Shown: piece by piece, positions 44,142 to 55,766 of the stretch
Numbering within the stretch: the first letter of the stretch is position 1
Layout of the letters: each line of letters begins with the position of its first letter
The notes under the pieces: model-generated
The model's database searches: none
The model's input: the letters and a program-made list of their open reading frames with translations, nothing else
What the model was told of the DNA's origin: nothing
From: Mycoplasma sp. 1018B
Lineage (GTDB): Bacteria > Bacillota_I > Bacilli_A > Mycoplasmatales > Metamycoplasmataceae
DNA length: 64,000 nt
Assembly (NCBI RefSeq): GCF_024582675.1
Contig: NZ_CP102084.1
Coordinates: 62,001-126,000 of the forward strand
Reading direction: 5' to 3'
Program-made: the position numbers and the translations under genes

Positions 44142-44862
44142 TAAAATTACTAGCGTTCAAAATTCTACAATTAAAAATTTAATAAAAATAAAAAACTCAA
44201 AAAAATCAGAATATTTTTTAGTTGAAAATTATCATCTTGTAGAAGAAGCACTAAAATTAAAAATAGTAAAAAAAATATTTGAATTAGAAAATAAAAATCA
44301 TTTTCCAGAAGCTATTAAAATTAGTGACAATGTTTTTAAAAAAATAACAGATTTAAAAAATCCTGAAGGTGTAATTGCGCTTTGTGAAAAACCTAAAAAT
44401 TTTAATTTAACTAAGCAAATAGTATTTTTAAATAATGTACAAGATCCTGGTAATGTAGGCACTATTATTAGAACCATGTTGGCTTATAATTTCACTACTT
44501 TATTTACTAATATTAATATATATAATTGCAAAATTATAAGATCTACTCAAGGAGCTTTTTTTCATATTAATTATTTCAATGTTGCAAATAATGATTATGA
44601 AATATTAACTAATTTAAAATCACAAGGTTATCAAATTGTAATATCTTCTTTAAGTAAAAATAGTATATCCTATAACAAAATTAATTATAAAAATATAGAA
44701 AAAATAATTTTAGTTTTAGGTAATGAAGGCAAAGGAATTGATAAAAAAATATATTCTCTTGCTGATTATATTATTTATATACCTATAAATTTTGAAAGTT
44801 TAAATGTAGCAATTGCTAATGGAATAATTTTAAATGAAATTTATCAACAAAAGGTGAAATAA
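44122..44862 (+). CDS. TrmH-family RNA methyltransferase (SPOUT)
   Basis: A 246-residue protein with a short L30e-like N-terminus and the SPOUT knot: FLNNVQDPGNVGTIIRTMLAY, RSTQGAFF, VLGNEGKGID and LNVAIANGIIL. I chose ATG 44122 as the start; an in-frame ATG at 44086 lies deeper in trmL. RNA target unknown. This is the third SPOUT enzyme in the window. The next gene begins right after the stop. Confidence 0.84.
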   Translation: MSNKINNKITSVQNSTIKNLIKIKNSKKSEYFLVENYHLVEEALKLKIVKKIFELENKNHFPEAIKISDNVFKKITDLKNPEGVIALCEKPKNFNLTKQIVFLNNVQDPGNVGTIIRTMLAYNFTTLFTNINIYNCKIIRSTQGAFFHINYFNVANNDYEILTNLKSQGYQIVISSLSKNSISYNKINYKNIEKIILVLGNEGKGIDKKIYSLADYIIYIPINFESLNVAIANGIILNEIYQQKVK

Positions 44863-45111
44863 ATGCGTAAAGAATTAAATAAATTATTAGAAAAGAAAAA
44901 ATTTAATTTTGAAATCAATGGATATCAAATAGATGAAGTAGAAATTTTTATTGATGAATTAATAAAATTTTCATTAGATTTAATAAAAGAAAACGAAAGT
45001 TTGTCTGTTAAATTTAAAAAAATTATAAACGAAAAAGATCAGCAAATATTATCTTTGGAAAAAGAAAAAATAAACCTTAATTTGGAATTGGAAAAAAATA
45101 ATGCAAGATAA
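44863..45111 (+). CDS. DivIVA/GpsB-like small coiled-coil protein
   Basis: An 82-residue protein. FEINGYQIDEVEIFIDELI resembles the DivIVA/GpsB membrane-binding domain (usual pattern F...GY...EVD.FLD). The rest is a coiled coil. There is no C-terminal extension, so it is close to GpsB in size. In Firmicutes this family directs cell-division and wall proteins; its job in a wall-less cell is unknown. It overlaps rbgA by 11 nt. Confidence 0.6.
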   Translation: MRKELNKLLEKKKFNFEINGYQIDEVEIFIDELIKFSLDLIKENESLSVKFKKIINEKDQQILSLEKEKINLNLELEKNNAR

Positions 45112-45949
45112 CGAAATTTTAATTAACTGATATCCTGGACATATGGCTAAAGCAATGAAAGAAATCAAAGAAATATCTAATTTAGTTGATTTGATGATAA
45201 TAATTTTAGATGCTAGATGTCCGATAAGTTCTTATAATGAAGATTTTGACAAAATAGCTTCGAACAAAAAACGTTTATTTATAATAACTAAAAGCGATTT
45301 AATGGATACTAATAAAAAAGAATTAATCAAAAAGCGTTTTCAAAACGAAACATTACTTTGATTAGATTTAAGAAATAATAAACATAAAAATACTATAATT
45401 AATTCAATTAACAAAATGACAAAAGAAAAAAAACTCAAAGATATTAATAAAGGATTTATTTTATCAAAAATAAGAGTTTTTGTTTTAGGTATTCCTAATG
45501 CTGGTAAAAGTACATTGATTAATTTAATATCAAATAAAAAAACACTAAAAGTAGCTAATTATCCTGGTGTAACTAGAGTAAAAAAATGAGTTAGTGTAAA
45601 TAATATGTATTTTTTAGACACACCAGGTATTTTACTACCTAAATTTGAAAACCAAGAAGCAGCCATTAAATTATTAATGATAGGATCCATTGAATCAAAA
45701 ATTTTTCCCAATAGTTTTTTAGCCTTTAATTTCTTAAAAATATTAGTAAAATTTTATCCTGAAAAAGTATTTAATTATTGAAATGAAATAATAGAAAACA
45801 AAGAAATAGATGATATAGATTGTCATAATTTTTTTAGTAATGTTGCCAGAAAGAAAAATTATAAAATTAATAATAAACTTAATTTAGAAAAAGTTTATAA
45901 AGAATTTATAATATGAACAAAAAATTTAAAAGGAGTAACTTATGATTAA
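45101..45949 (+). CDS. rbgA: Ribosome biogenesis GTPase RbgA (YlqF)
   Basis: A 282-residue circularly permuted GTPase. It starts INWYPGHMAKAM, the family mark. ITKSD (G4) comes before GIPNAGKST (G1), then YPGVTR (G2) and LDTPGIL (G3), confirming the permuted order. RbgA matures the 50S subunit around L16 and the A site. Several TGA-Trp codons split the frame on paper only. It overlaps the next gene by 8 nt. Confidence 0.93.
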
Positions 45950-46370
45950 AAAAAAATATAGTTTAGAAGAAAAAATAATTGCTTGAAATAAAGTATTTAA
46001 AATTAATAATGAAAATTTTAGATTACGTATTTTCACAGTAATTTCTTCCACTTTATTTTTAACTTTTGCTTCATGAGCAATAGTTATATTTTCTTTAGTA
46101 ATTTTAATTAGAAAAAACGATAATCCTTCTGTAATTAATCAATTTCCTATTATTATTAGTTTTTTAATTTTATTTATTATTTTTGGTTTTACTAGTTTAA
46201 TATTTTTAATAGGATTATTTATTCAATTAAACATTTTGAAAAAAATAAATAAAAATGATTCTAATGAATTTCAAATTAAAAAGTTAATTAAAATTTGAAT
46301 ATTTATGCATTTAAAAAGTTATCCTTATAAATATATTGAAATGTTAGAAGATTTAAATACTACTTTTTAA
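45942..46370 (+). CDS. Small two-TM membrane protein, unknown
   Basis: A 142-residue protein with TM helices at about 33-57 and 68-95. The last 45 residues are charged. It has three or more TGA-Trp codons, which breaks the frame under the standard code. Coupled to rbgA with AAAAGGAG as ribosome-binding site. No family is recognised. Confidence 0.7.
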
Positions 46371-46389
46371 TAGCTATAAAATGCAAAAT

Positions 46390-46447
46390 AAAAAAACTGA
46401 TTATTTTAAAGTTGTTATTAAAGAGAACTTTTAAAATCAGTTTTTTT
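46390..46447. terminator. Bidirectional terminator between the 2-TM gene and the ABC ATPase gene
   Basis: A-rich AAAAAACTGATT pairs with AATCAGTTTTTT, with further pairing of the inner TTTTAAAGTT/AACTTTTAAAA. A and T runs on both sides. Confidence 0.7.
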
Positions 46448-46462
46448 ATATTTTAAATTAAA

Positions 46463-47425
46463 CTATTTTGTATGAATGTAGAAATCTTTTGGATGCAAAG
46501 GATTTTCATTAACATGAATATTTTCTATTTTACCATTAGCAATTGTTATTATTCTGTCAGCCATGGGTTTAATCTTAGAATCATGACTAACCATAATAAC
46601 TGTAGTTTTATTATTTTTATTTATATTATATAAAGTATTTAAAACAATATTAGTAGTAGAAGGATCCAATGCTCCAGTGGGTTCGTCAGCAAAAACAATA
46701 TCTGCATTTTTAGCTAGAGCTCTAATAATGGATACTCTTTGTTGTTGACCACCAGACATTTGTGAAGGAAATTTATTCATTTGATCCTTTAATTCAAATT
46801 CTTCGAATAATTTAGTAATATCAACTTTTTTTCTTTGATCTTTTTGTAAATAAGCTCCTGTTTCAGCATTATCGTAAGCATTTAAATTATCTAATAAATT
46901 ATAACTTTGAAAAATAAAACTTACATGATCTCTTCTAAAAAGTGTTAGTTTATAATTGGGTAAAAATGGTAAATTTTTATTGCAAGCTATAATATCTCCA
47001 CTATTAGGACGATCAAGACCAGAAATAAGGTTCAAAAGAGTTGATTTACCGCCTCCTGAAACACCAAAAATAAGAATTAACTCACCTTTTTTAATATCTA
47101 ATGAAACATTATCTAAAACTTTATTAACTAATTGTCCTGTTACATAATATTTTGTAACATTTTTAATTTCAATTATGCTATCAGGTTTATTTTTTAATTT
47201 AGCTCTATTATTTTTTTTATTTGTTTTGTGTTTTTTATTACCACTTAAATTTAGACATTTAGCAATTTTTTTTGAAACAATAATATTACGTTTTTCTTGA
47301 TCTATTTTATCTAAAAAATCACAAACGTTACTTGAATTTATTTTATATTTTTTTAAATTTGTCGGAATATTTAAAAGCTTATAATTTGAAGTATTTGTTT
47401 TAATAGTTTTTTTTATTTTTTTCAT
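46463..47425 (-). CDS. ABC transporter ATPase of the MacB/LolD type
   Basis: A 320-residue ATPase with an unusual ~85-residue basic N-terminal extension. The ABC domain has Walker A GVSGGGKST, the Q-loop in FIFQSYNLLDNLNAYDN, the signature MSGGQQQR, Walker B IVFADEPTGALD and VSHDSKI. LolD/MacB-type ATPases drive FtsX-like permeases without transporting across the membrane in the usual way. The permease gene lies directly upstream on the same strand, its stop 2 nt before this ATG. Confidence 0.88.
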   Translation of the reverse strand: MKKIKKTIKTNTSNYKLLNIPTNLKKYKINSSNVCDFLDKIDQEKRNIIVSKKIAKCLNLSGNKKHKTNKKNNRAKLKNKPDSIIEIKNVTKYYVTGQLVNKVLDNVSLDIKKGELILIFGVSGGGKSTLLNLISGLDRPNSGDIIACNKNLPFLPNYKLTLFRRDHVSFIFQSYNLLDNLNAYDNAETGAYLQKDQRKKVDITKLFEEFELKDQMNKFPSQMSGGQQQRVSIIRALAKNADIVFADEPTGALDPSTTNIVLNTLYNINKNNKTTVIMVSHDSKIKPMADRIITIANGKIENIHVNENPLHPKDFYIHTK

Positions 47426-47426
47426 T

Positions 47427-50400
47427 TTAACCTTTCAATAATTGAATAGCTTTTATTTTTCCAATTGAATATCATGTTAAAAATGTAGTTATTAAGAAAA
47501 TAATAAAGAACGTTAATGAAACAATAGCTACATACGAGAATTTTAGAGATATCATTAGAGCAATTGAACCAGCTTGCAACATAAATATATTGAACAAGTA
47601 TATAAGTAATAAAACAGCAGGTATGGAAATTAAGATTGCTAGAATAATAAATGGAATAAATATTGAGAAAAACATTCTTATTTTTTCTTTTTCTGAATAT
47701 CCAAGAATAGATCAAATGGCAATATTCTTTTTATTTTCATTAATAATGATTGTTGAAATAATAACAAGAATAGTTAATGATATTAAAATTGTTATTCAAA
47801 TAATACCTGTAGTAACATCATTAACTGTTTGTCCAATTTTGCTAACAAAACTAACTTCTATATCTTTAGCATCTAAATTTGAAGCTAATAATGAATATAA
47901 GGTATTATCATAAATATTAGCAAATCTATTAACAATATCTTTAGCATTTGTTAAATTTGCTTCAAATATATTATCAACGTCTTTATTATTATTTTCAGTA
48001 TTTGGTTCTAAGAAATTAATTAATTTTTCTTGAGCTTCTTGCAGAGAAAAATTATTTTTTTGTAAATTGGTTACAAATAAACCACCGTGAGGATCAAAAA
48101 TACTTTTATACATAGCTGAAGCATCATTATCAGTAGTATTAAATGAAGTTAGAATTGATCAATAATTACTTGGAGAATAAAGTGAAGTAGAATTAATAAT
48201 TTGTTTTGGTGTATTTGAATTAGTTAAAATACCATTAAAAGGGACAAAATTATTTAATTCGCTAGGAACAATATCTTTTAATCCTGTTAAGTTGTTTGCT
48301 ATTGATTGACTAGTAATCATTTCTTCATTTATAAAAGTAGAGTTAATACCAACTATTTCAAATTGATAGGTTAATTCTCTTTTATTATCAAGAATTTTAT
48401 CTAAATAACGATTAGTATGATTTTGAATTTCTAAATCAATTATTTGGCCTTCTTTTCATTTATTTTTCTTAGCAACAACTTCGTTTATTATTAAAGGATA
48501 AACATTTTCTTTATTATATTGTTTTAAACGGTCAAATAAATCATTATTAGAACTATCAGTTAGTTTAACATATTTTGAATTTAAATTATAGCCGTTAATA
48601 TATCCTTTATTAGTTTGAATATATGTAAAAGTCTCGTCCATGTTTTTATCAAAATAAACTCCACTAAAACTAATAAAATAGTCATTAATAGTTGGTTCAG
48701 TTTTGATTAAATTAGAATTTAATGTTTCTTGGTCAATTTTATTTTGCAATTCTTTATATGCTTCTACTAAGAATTCACGATATTCATTTCTTAAATCTGT
48801 GGTTAAAGTTATTGCATTATATTCTTTACCGTTTCATTGCATATAAACAAAATGGCCATTATTATCATTAAATAAATTAGTAAATTTAAAATAATTTTTA
48901 ATTTCAGAATGATTATTTTCATTCACATATAATAATTCATCATTTTTATTAGGATTATTAATAAAAATGTATTTGTTATTATCAATTATTTTGTTATTTT
49001 GTGTTTCTTCTAATAAATTACCTACTATTTTTCTTGAAGAATCAATTTTTGATTTTTGCGTATCTGGTAAAGAATTATATGAAATATCTCATGGGTTAAT
49101 TGATACACCACTAGCCAATGTTAAATCTAAACTAAATTGAGTAATAACATGAGGATCTAAAATAGTAGGATTACCATTTTTATTGTCTGCGTTGACAATT
49201 GGTGAATAACCAGGCGCAAGATAATTTCATAATTCCTGTTGAATTTCTGAAGAAGATCCTAATGGTGTATAAAGTAAATTTTTCAAATTAGAACCATTAA
49301 ATGTTTTGTATAAACCGGCCTCAATAGTAGGAGTTTGTAAATTTAATTTATATTTGTAATTTCTGTTATTGTAAGTTAAATTTATAGTGTTATTAAATAC
49401 TCCTCTATTTGAAACTCCAAATAAAGCAGAAGTAGTTACTAAAATTACACTAATAACAAAGGATAATAATTTTCAAATTCCAATGTAACTTAAAATAAAA
49501 GAAAAACGTGTTTTAATATTAAATTTTGATATTTTAGCACTATATCAATAAAATAATTTTTTTGTAGGTAAAAATTGAGAACCATTTATTAAAGTTAATG
49601 GTTTAATTCTTAATGAAATTAAGGTAATTATGTAGATAATAGTTGCCATGATGAAACACGGTGTAACGATTGTTAAAACAGCAGCTATAGGATTAAATAA
49701 TAATGTGTTTTTTGGTAAGGTTCAATAACCAGAAAATGTTTCTAAAACTAAAAACTGCATTCTATTACCTATGGCATATCCAATAGCCCCTCCAATTATT
49801 GCAGTAGTAATTGCAAAAACAGATAGTGATAAAGCTATTTGGGTTCGAGTATATCCTTGGGCTATTAAAATACCTAAAACTTTATTTTTACTGTTAATAT
49901 ATCTTTGAATAATGAAAATAATTGAAACAATCACTAAGAAACTAAATAATAAAACTAAAGCTGTTGTAGAAACAGAAATGATTTTTATAATATTAGTAAT
50001 AGTATTTATTCTTAAAGCTCTTTCAGGATTAATTAAATCAGTTTCATTATTAAGAAAAACTCTTTCTATATTATTAGCATTTACAATTGAATTGTCAACA
50101 ATTGTTTTTATTTCATTTTTTAATTCTTTAATATTTGAATTTTCCGGAGCTTTTACTAACAAATTATCTTTAACTACATTGCCTGCATATGCAGCTTTTA
50201 CTCTATCAAAACCAAGATTATTAACATATACTAGCGCTTGATGTTTAGTATCAACTTGTAAATTATTTTCATCTATAACAGGATACATATAATCAACTGT
50301 AGTTTCTTCACCGATGATAATAAATTTTAATCCGTTAATGTTAATTAAATATTCTTCAGGGATATTAGCTGTAAAATCTTTAGTAACACCGATTCAATTT

Positions 50401-53400
50401 GGTAATAATATATCTATAGGAATTTTCCCGTTATAAATTTTTTTATTATTATTTACTAAGAAAGCAAAATTCACTTTAGATAAGAAATATTTTGGCAACT
50501 GAAAAGCGACATAATCAGTATTAATTTCTTCAAAAATTTTGTTTAAAACATCATATTGAATTTGTAAAACGTCAATTCCAAAAATAGGTTTAGTATTTAA
50601 ATTTTTAGTATGTTCAAATCAACTAAAATCAATTGTAATATTTTCACCATTGTCTTCTTTAAATGATTGTATTTGATTGAACTCTTTATTTAAATGTTGT
50701 GATAATTCTTCATAAAGTAAAGTATTAGTAGGTGAATTTTTTTTACCTAAAATTTCTAAATTTGTTCTTTTGTTTAAAACTAAATAAGCCAAATTGCCAT
50801 TTATTTGGTTATTATCATTAATACTAGTTTGTGTTTGAGAAACTAAATAAGATAATGCTATTTCTGGAAAAAGTAATCTTAACACAGGATTTAATAATGT
50901 TGAAGAGATACCAATTATATCTGTAGGTAAATATGTATTAATTTGATTTGCTAAATTAACAGCAATAAATCTAATATCAAAAAATTCACTTGTTTGTAAA
51001 TAATTTTCAATAAAATTATTAATCAAAATATAATATGCACTAGTTTTAGGATTATTTACATCTATAGAACTATATTTAACACTTTGAGCAAAATAACCTA
51101 ATTGCAAAATCAATTCTAATTGGTGAGTTAAAACAAAATTTTTAAATTTAGGATTAATATCAATTAATTGCTTAACTGCTAAATTTTTAAATTCATTATT
51201 TATATTCAATTCAAAAATATCAATGGATAGTGGTTGATTAATAAATTTATTTATAGAATAATTTGTAGAATTATTAAAAGGTATATTTGTGCTGTTATCT
51301 TCTTGTTTACTTAAAGCTAAAATTTCATTAGAAATAGCGAATTCAATAAAATCTTTAACAAATTTATTTGTTTCTTCAAAAGTCGCATTTTCTAATTGAT
51401 ACATTTTTAAATAAGGAGTAAATAAATTAAAAGCTTGGTTAGCAATGCTGTATTGATTTATTTGTTTTGTTGGTATTAAATTATCAATAATTGATTTTAA
51501 TAATAACCTAAATGAATTTCCCGAATAGAAATTTTTAGCGTCATTTAATAAATCTGCTCCAGTTTTTAATTTAGTATCAGTTACAAAATTAACTCCACCA
51601 ATAGCTTGATTAAGGAATAAAATTATCTTATCTATTTTATCAAGAATATAATTTTTATTAAAATCAGAATTTATATTTAAATAAAAGTTTAATAAATTTT
51701 GTTCATTAAGCGTTAATTTTCTAAATTCAATAGTATCTAAACTATTTTTTGTTAAATTATTTTTTAATGATAAAAATTCTAATATTAAATTTCGTGTTGA
51801 ACTATTTATTTGATTTTCATTACCGTTAGTAACATTATAACTTTTATCATCTTGATTTAAAAGAGATAATAAATCATAAAAAGATATTTTTTCATCATCT
51901 TTAGCTGGAATTCATACAGTTTGATTATCATAATTAAAAGATGTAGTTTTGCCTGATAAATTTAAAAAAGTAATAATATTTTCTTTAAAACCTTTATCAG
52001 ATCCTATTGCATGAAACAAACTTTCTATACTTAAAGTTATTAATTTGGCTTTATCTAGATATAAGATATTAAATTTATTATCATTATTAAAATTTATTAA
52101 TTTAAAATTAGTATTAAATTGTTCAATGAAATAAAAGAAATCAAAGTAATTTATAATATTTTTTAAACCGTTTTTAAAATTATCAAAACTATTATTAATT
52201 TTTAATTTGTTTATTATTGAATAAAGATTTGAATTTCAATTGTAATTAGTTAAAAATGTATTTATTAAAGAATTAGTATTATTAGCTAATAAATTTTCAA
52301 AATTTAAATTATCAATTAAATTTAATAATGCTGTTTGTAAATTTTTGGCTTTAATATTAGGTATTAAAAGATTTAATATTCTATTTAAGCTAAAAATTTC
52401 TTGTGTTTCACTTTGTATATTTTCTTGATATCAATTTAATAACTGTTTAGCAAAATTTTTAGTATCTATTGAATTAATTATTTCTTGAATAAAATCAAAA
52501 AGTTTTACAGGATCATTTATGTAATTTACAAATATTTTGCCATAATTATAATTTTGATTGCTTTTTGAATTATTTAATTTATTGAATAATAAGAATAGAT
52601 TATCAATTTGTTCTGCTAAATATTCTTTTTGTTTTTCTAAGCTTTTTATTGTTGAAATTTCTTTTTTTATAGCATCAATAAAATCATTAATTAAAATATT
52701 TAAAAGATCTCCGTTATTATGATTAGTTAAATAAAAAATTATTTTAGTTAAAAAATCATTTATTGTTTTAGAATATATTTTTCCTGTGGTTAATACAGAA
52801 GCTAAATTTACATCATCTAATGCTGTTTCTAAAAGAGGAATAATTTTATAAATAATATTAGATTTAATATAACCTTTTTTAACAATATCTAAATCTACAA
52901 TAATTTTTTCGCCTTCTTTTACTAACGGTGCAATACTATTGTTTTTTAATACTAATTGATTTAATTCATTTTTAATTGAAACAAATGCAAGTGGGATATA
53001 TGCTTTATCATTTGAATATTTAACTCAACCTGTATCTTCAGTTCTTATATATTTTGTTGCTATTGTAAGATTATTATCCTCAAATCATTTATTTAGATAA
53101 TTTATTGAAACGCCTTTTTCTCAATCTTGATTAGGATAAAGAGAATAATATTTAATTTGATTGTTTTCTATTATTTCTTTAACCAAAAAGAATTTTTTAT
53201 CTACTTCATATATTGCTAAATTTAATTCTTTATAATTTGGCAAATCATCGTGTTTTTTTATTTGATTTTGATTTTGTTGATATTTATTTAATCAAATAAT
53301 TTTTTTGTTAGTTAAATTAGAAATTTCTCCAGTATAAATATTGTTATCATAAATATTTACATAATCAATAACTGTTTTAATATAATTTTTATTAACATAT

Positions 53401-55457
53401 TGATTTTGTTGAATTTCTAAAATTAATTTAGCGGCCACAATTGGTGGAACTTGGAATGTGTTAAAAATATTTAAATGTGTTGGGAAATTATTTAATGCAG
53501 TTGGATTAAATAATTCATTGTAAAGTTTACCCACATTAAGTTCTATACCTTCAACTTCCCTTTTATCATCCCCTGCATTTATAAAATGATAAACATTCTT
53601 TGCACCGTCATTGTCTACAGCATCAACGGTTATTGTTCTTCTTAAACCAATATTATCTTTTCCAACAAGCTTTTCTATTTTATCAACGATACTATTTCTA
53701 GTAAATTTTAAAGAATTGTTTTGAATTATTTCAAATTTTTTATCTTTAACATTTTGTTGGCTAATCGAATTATAAAATTCTATATCATTATTTAATAAAT
53801 CATCTTTTAAATAAGGATTATTATATTTTTCAATTTCTTTTATATTCATTGAATTTATTTGTTCAATAAAATATTTATTTCTATTTTCATTAGTAATTGG
53901 CAAAGTTCTTTTATCGTTTGTAAATAACTTAACAAAATTTAAATCTAAAAAATCAAAATTAGGATTTAGTTGTACAATTGTTTCACGTTCAAAAATTGGT
54001 TTATTTTGTAATTTTCATTGATTATTTTCATATATATATTTAAATCCTGTTTCAGTTCTTTTTTTAGTTCAATAAGAAAAAATTTCAATATCATCTCATA
54101 TTAAATTTCTATTTGTTATTTCAGAAGAACCAAGATTTTCAATAAATGTTTTATAAGATCCTGTCCATAAATCTTTTGCATATATTTTTTCATCAACAAT
54201 TTCGATGCTATTATCTTCTTTTACGATTCTTTTTGGAATGGAAGATAATAGTTTATCAACGTAACTAATATAATAATTTGTTCTTAAAAAATTATTTTTA
54301 CTTCTAAGATTAATAATTCAATTTTGATCTAAACCATAATTTTCATTTGTTATAAATTTATAAGTGAGATCTGAATTAACATAATTATTATTTTCATCAA
54401 TTAATAATTTAGCAAAAAATTCTTTTCTAAACTTAGTTGAACTATCAAAATTATCAAAAGGAGCTATCATTAAAATATTTGATAAATCTTTGTTTTCGAT
54501 TTTTTTATAAAGATAATTATCATTATTTACTTTATCAAATCCAAGTAATTTCATTATTTTAATTGGTTCAATTCTAATTGCTTGTTGTTCATCAATTCAT
54601 TTATTACCTAAAGAAAAATTTAATGTAGCAGTATTAGTGTAAACATTAATAAAAATAGGACTTACTTGTGAAGCTAAAATATTATTAGCATTATCAGTAG
54701 TTAATCTTAATAAATCATTAATCTGATAATCTTTATCAAAAACAATTAAAGATTCTAAATCAATTGTTTTCTTTGTTTGCTTTTTCTTATATTGATTATT
54801 ATTTGTTAATTCATAGAGATTTAAATTAAAATTGTTATTAATAATTTTAAAATATGGATTATTTATATCATTAATATTTAAAATAATATTTTCTAAAAAA
54901 TTAGAATTATTAAAAAAATTTTGTAAATCGCTTTTTGCAAAATATAAATTTTTAAATTGTTCTAAATCTTTGTGTTTTATATTATTTGCTGGAATAAAAT
55001 CAGTATTAATATTTTCAAAACTTAGTGTATTAGTTCCTATAGGATCATTTTTATAAGAATTTATAATATTATCTAATTCAATTTTTTGAGTTTGATTTAA
55101 TTGTTTTTTTCATTCTAAAAATGCAGAATTATGAAAAGATTTTTCAAAGTCAATAGAATATTCTATAGGTGAATAATTTGCATTATTTCCTTTTGTGTTT
55201 AATTCATAACTACTTTCTCCATTGATGAAATAACCTCCATTAAATGCAAAACCATTATTTGGCAAGTTTAAATCAACATTAATATCGTGCAATTTAGAAA
55301 AATTTTTATAATTTTCAAAACTTCTAGTCATTGAATTTTTTACACTAGTTAATAAAGTAAAAATTGCACTAGTTAAAAAAACTAATATACTTAATCCTAT
55401 AACCATGACTTTATTTTTACTTAATGATTTAAATACTTCTTTAAATAATCTTCACAT
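47427..55457 (-). CDS. Giant FtsX/MacB-type ABC transporter permease
   Basis: A single 2676-residue frame (8031 nt) when TGA is Trp; I checked the frame across its listed segments, not every codon. One TM helix near 18-40 is followed by an extracytoplasmic part of about 1750 residues. Then come an FtsX domain (helices about 1819-1851, GILIAQGYTRTQIALSLSVFA, and more to about 1960), a second TM and ectodomain (about 1990-2530), and a final FtsX domain ending WYSIGKIKAIQLLKG. It pairs with the ATPase that follows. Such systems pump or release exported proteins, lipids or peptides; the substrate is unknown. Confidence 0.8.
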
Positions 55458-55619
55458 AAATAACCTCTATGATGGATATTAAAAATTAATATTTTTAATT
55501 AGACATATTAAAGTATATAAAATATAATGTTAATTATTTTAAAATTTTACCTTATGAATATAAATTTTTAATAATATTTAGTTTAAATTAAAAAAATATT
55601 ATAATATTAAAGATATTAA

Positions 55620-55695
55620 GCCGTCATAGCTCAGCAGGTAGAGCACATCCATGGTAAGGATGGGGTCGCAGGTTCAAGTCCTGTTGTCGGCACCA
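55620..55695 (+). tRNA. tRNA-Thr (GGT)
   Basis: A 76-nt cloverleaf with encoded CCA. The D stem is GCTC/GAGC, the anticodon stem CATCC/GGATG with loop ATGGTAA and anticodon GGT, and the T loop TTCAAGT. The acceptor stem GCCGTCA/TGTCGGC has one T-T mismatch at pair 5-68. It reads ACC and ACU. Confidence 0.93.
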
Positions 55696-55766
55696 TTTGT
55701 TTTAACATCTAACAGAAGCTCAAAAAGCTTTTGTTTTTATATTATTCATAGAAAGGAGGAATTTAT

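Noticed and set aside
47422-47715. Alternative minus frame at the end of the giant permease
   Set aside because: The overlapping frame continues the permease to its typical C-terminal SIGKIKAIQLLKG; this one is a shifted shadow.
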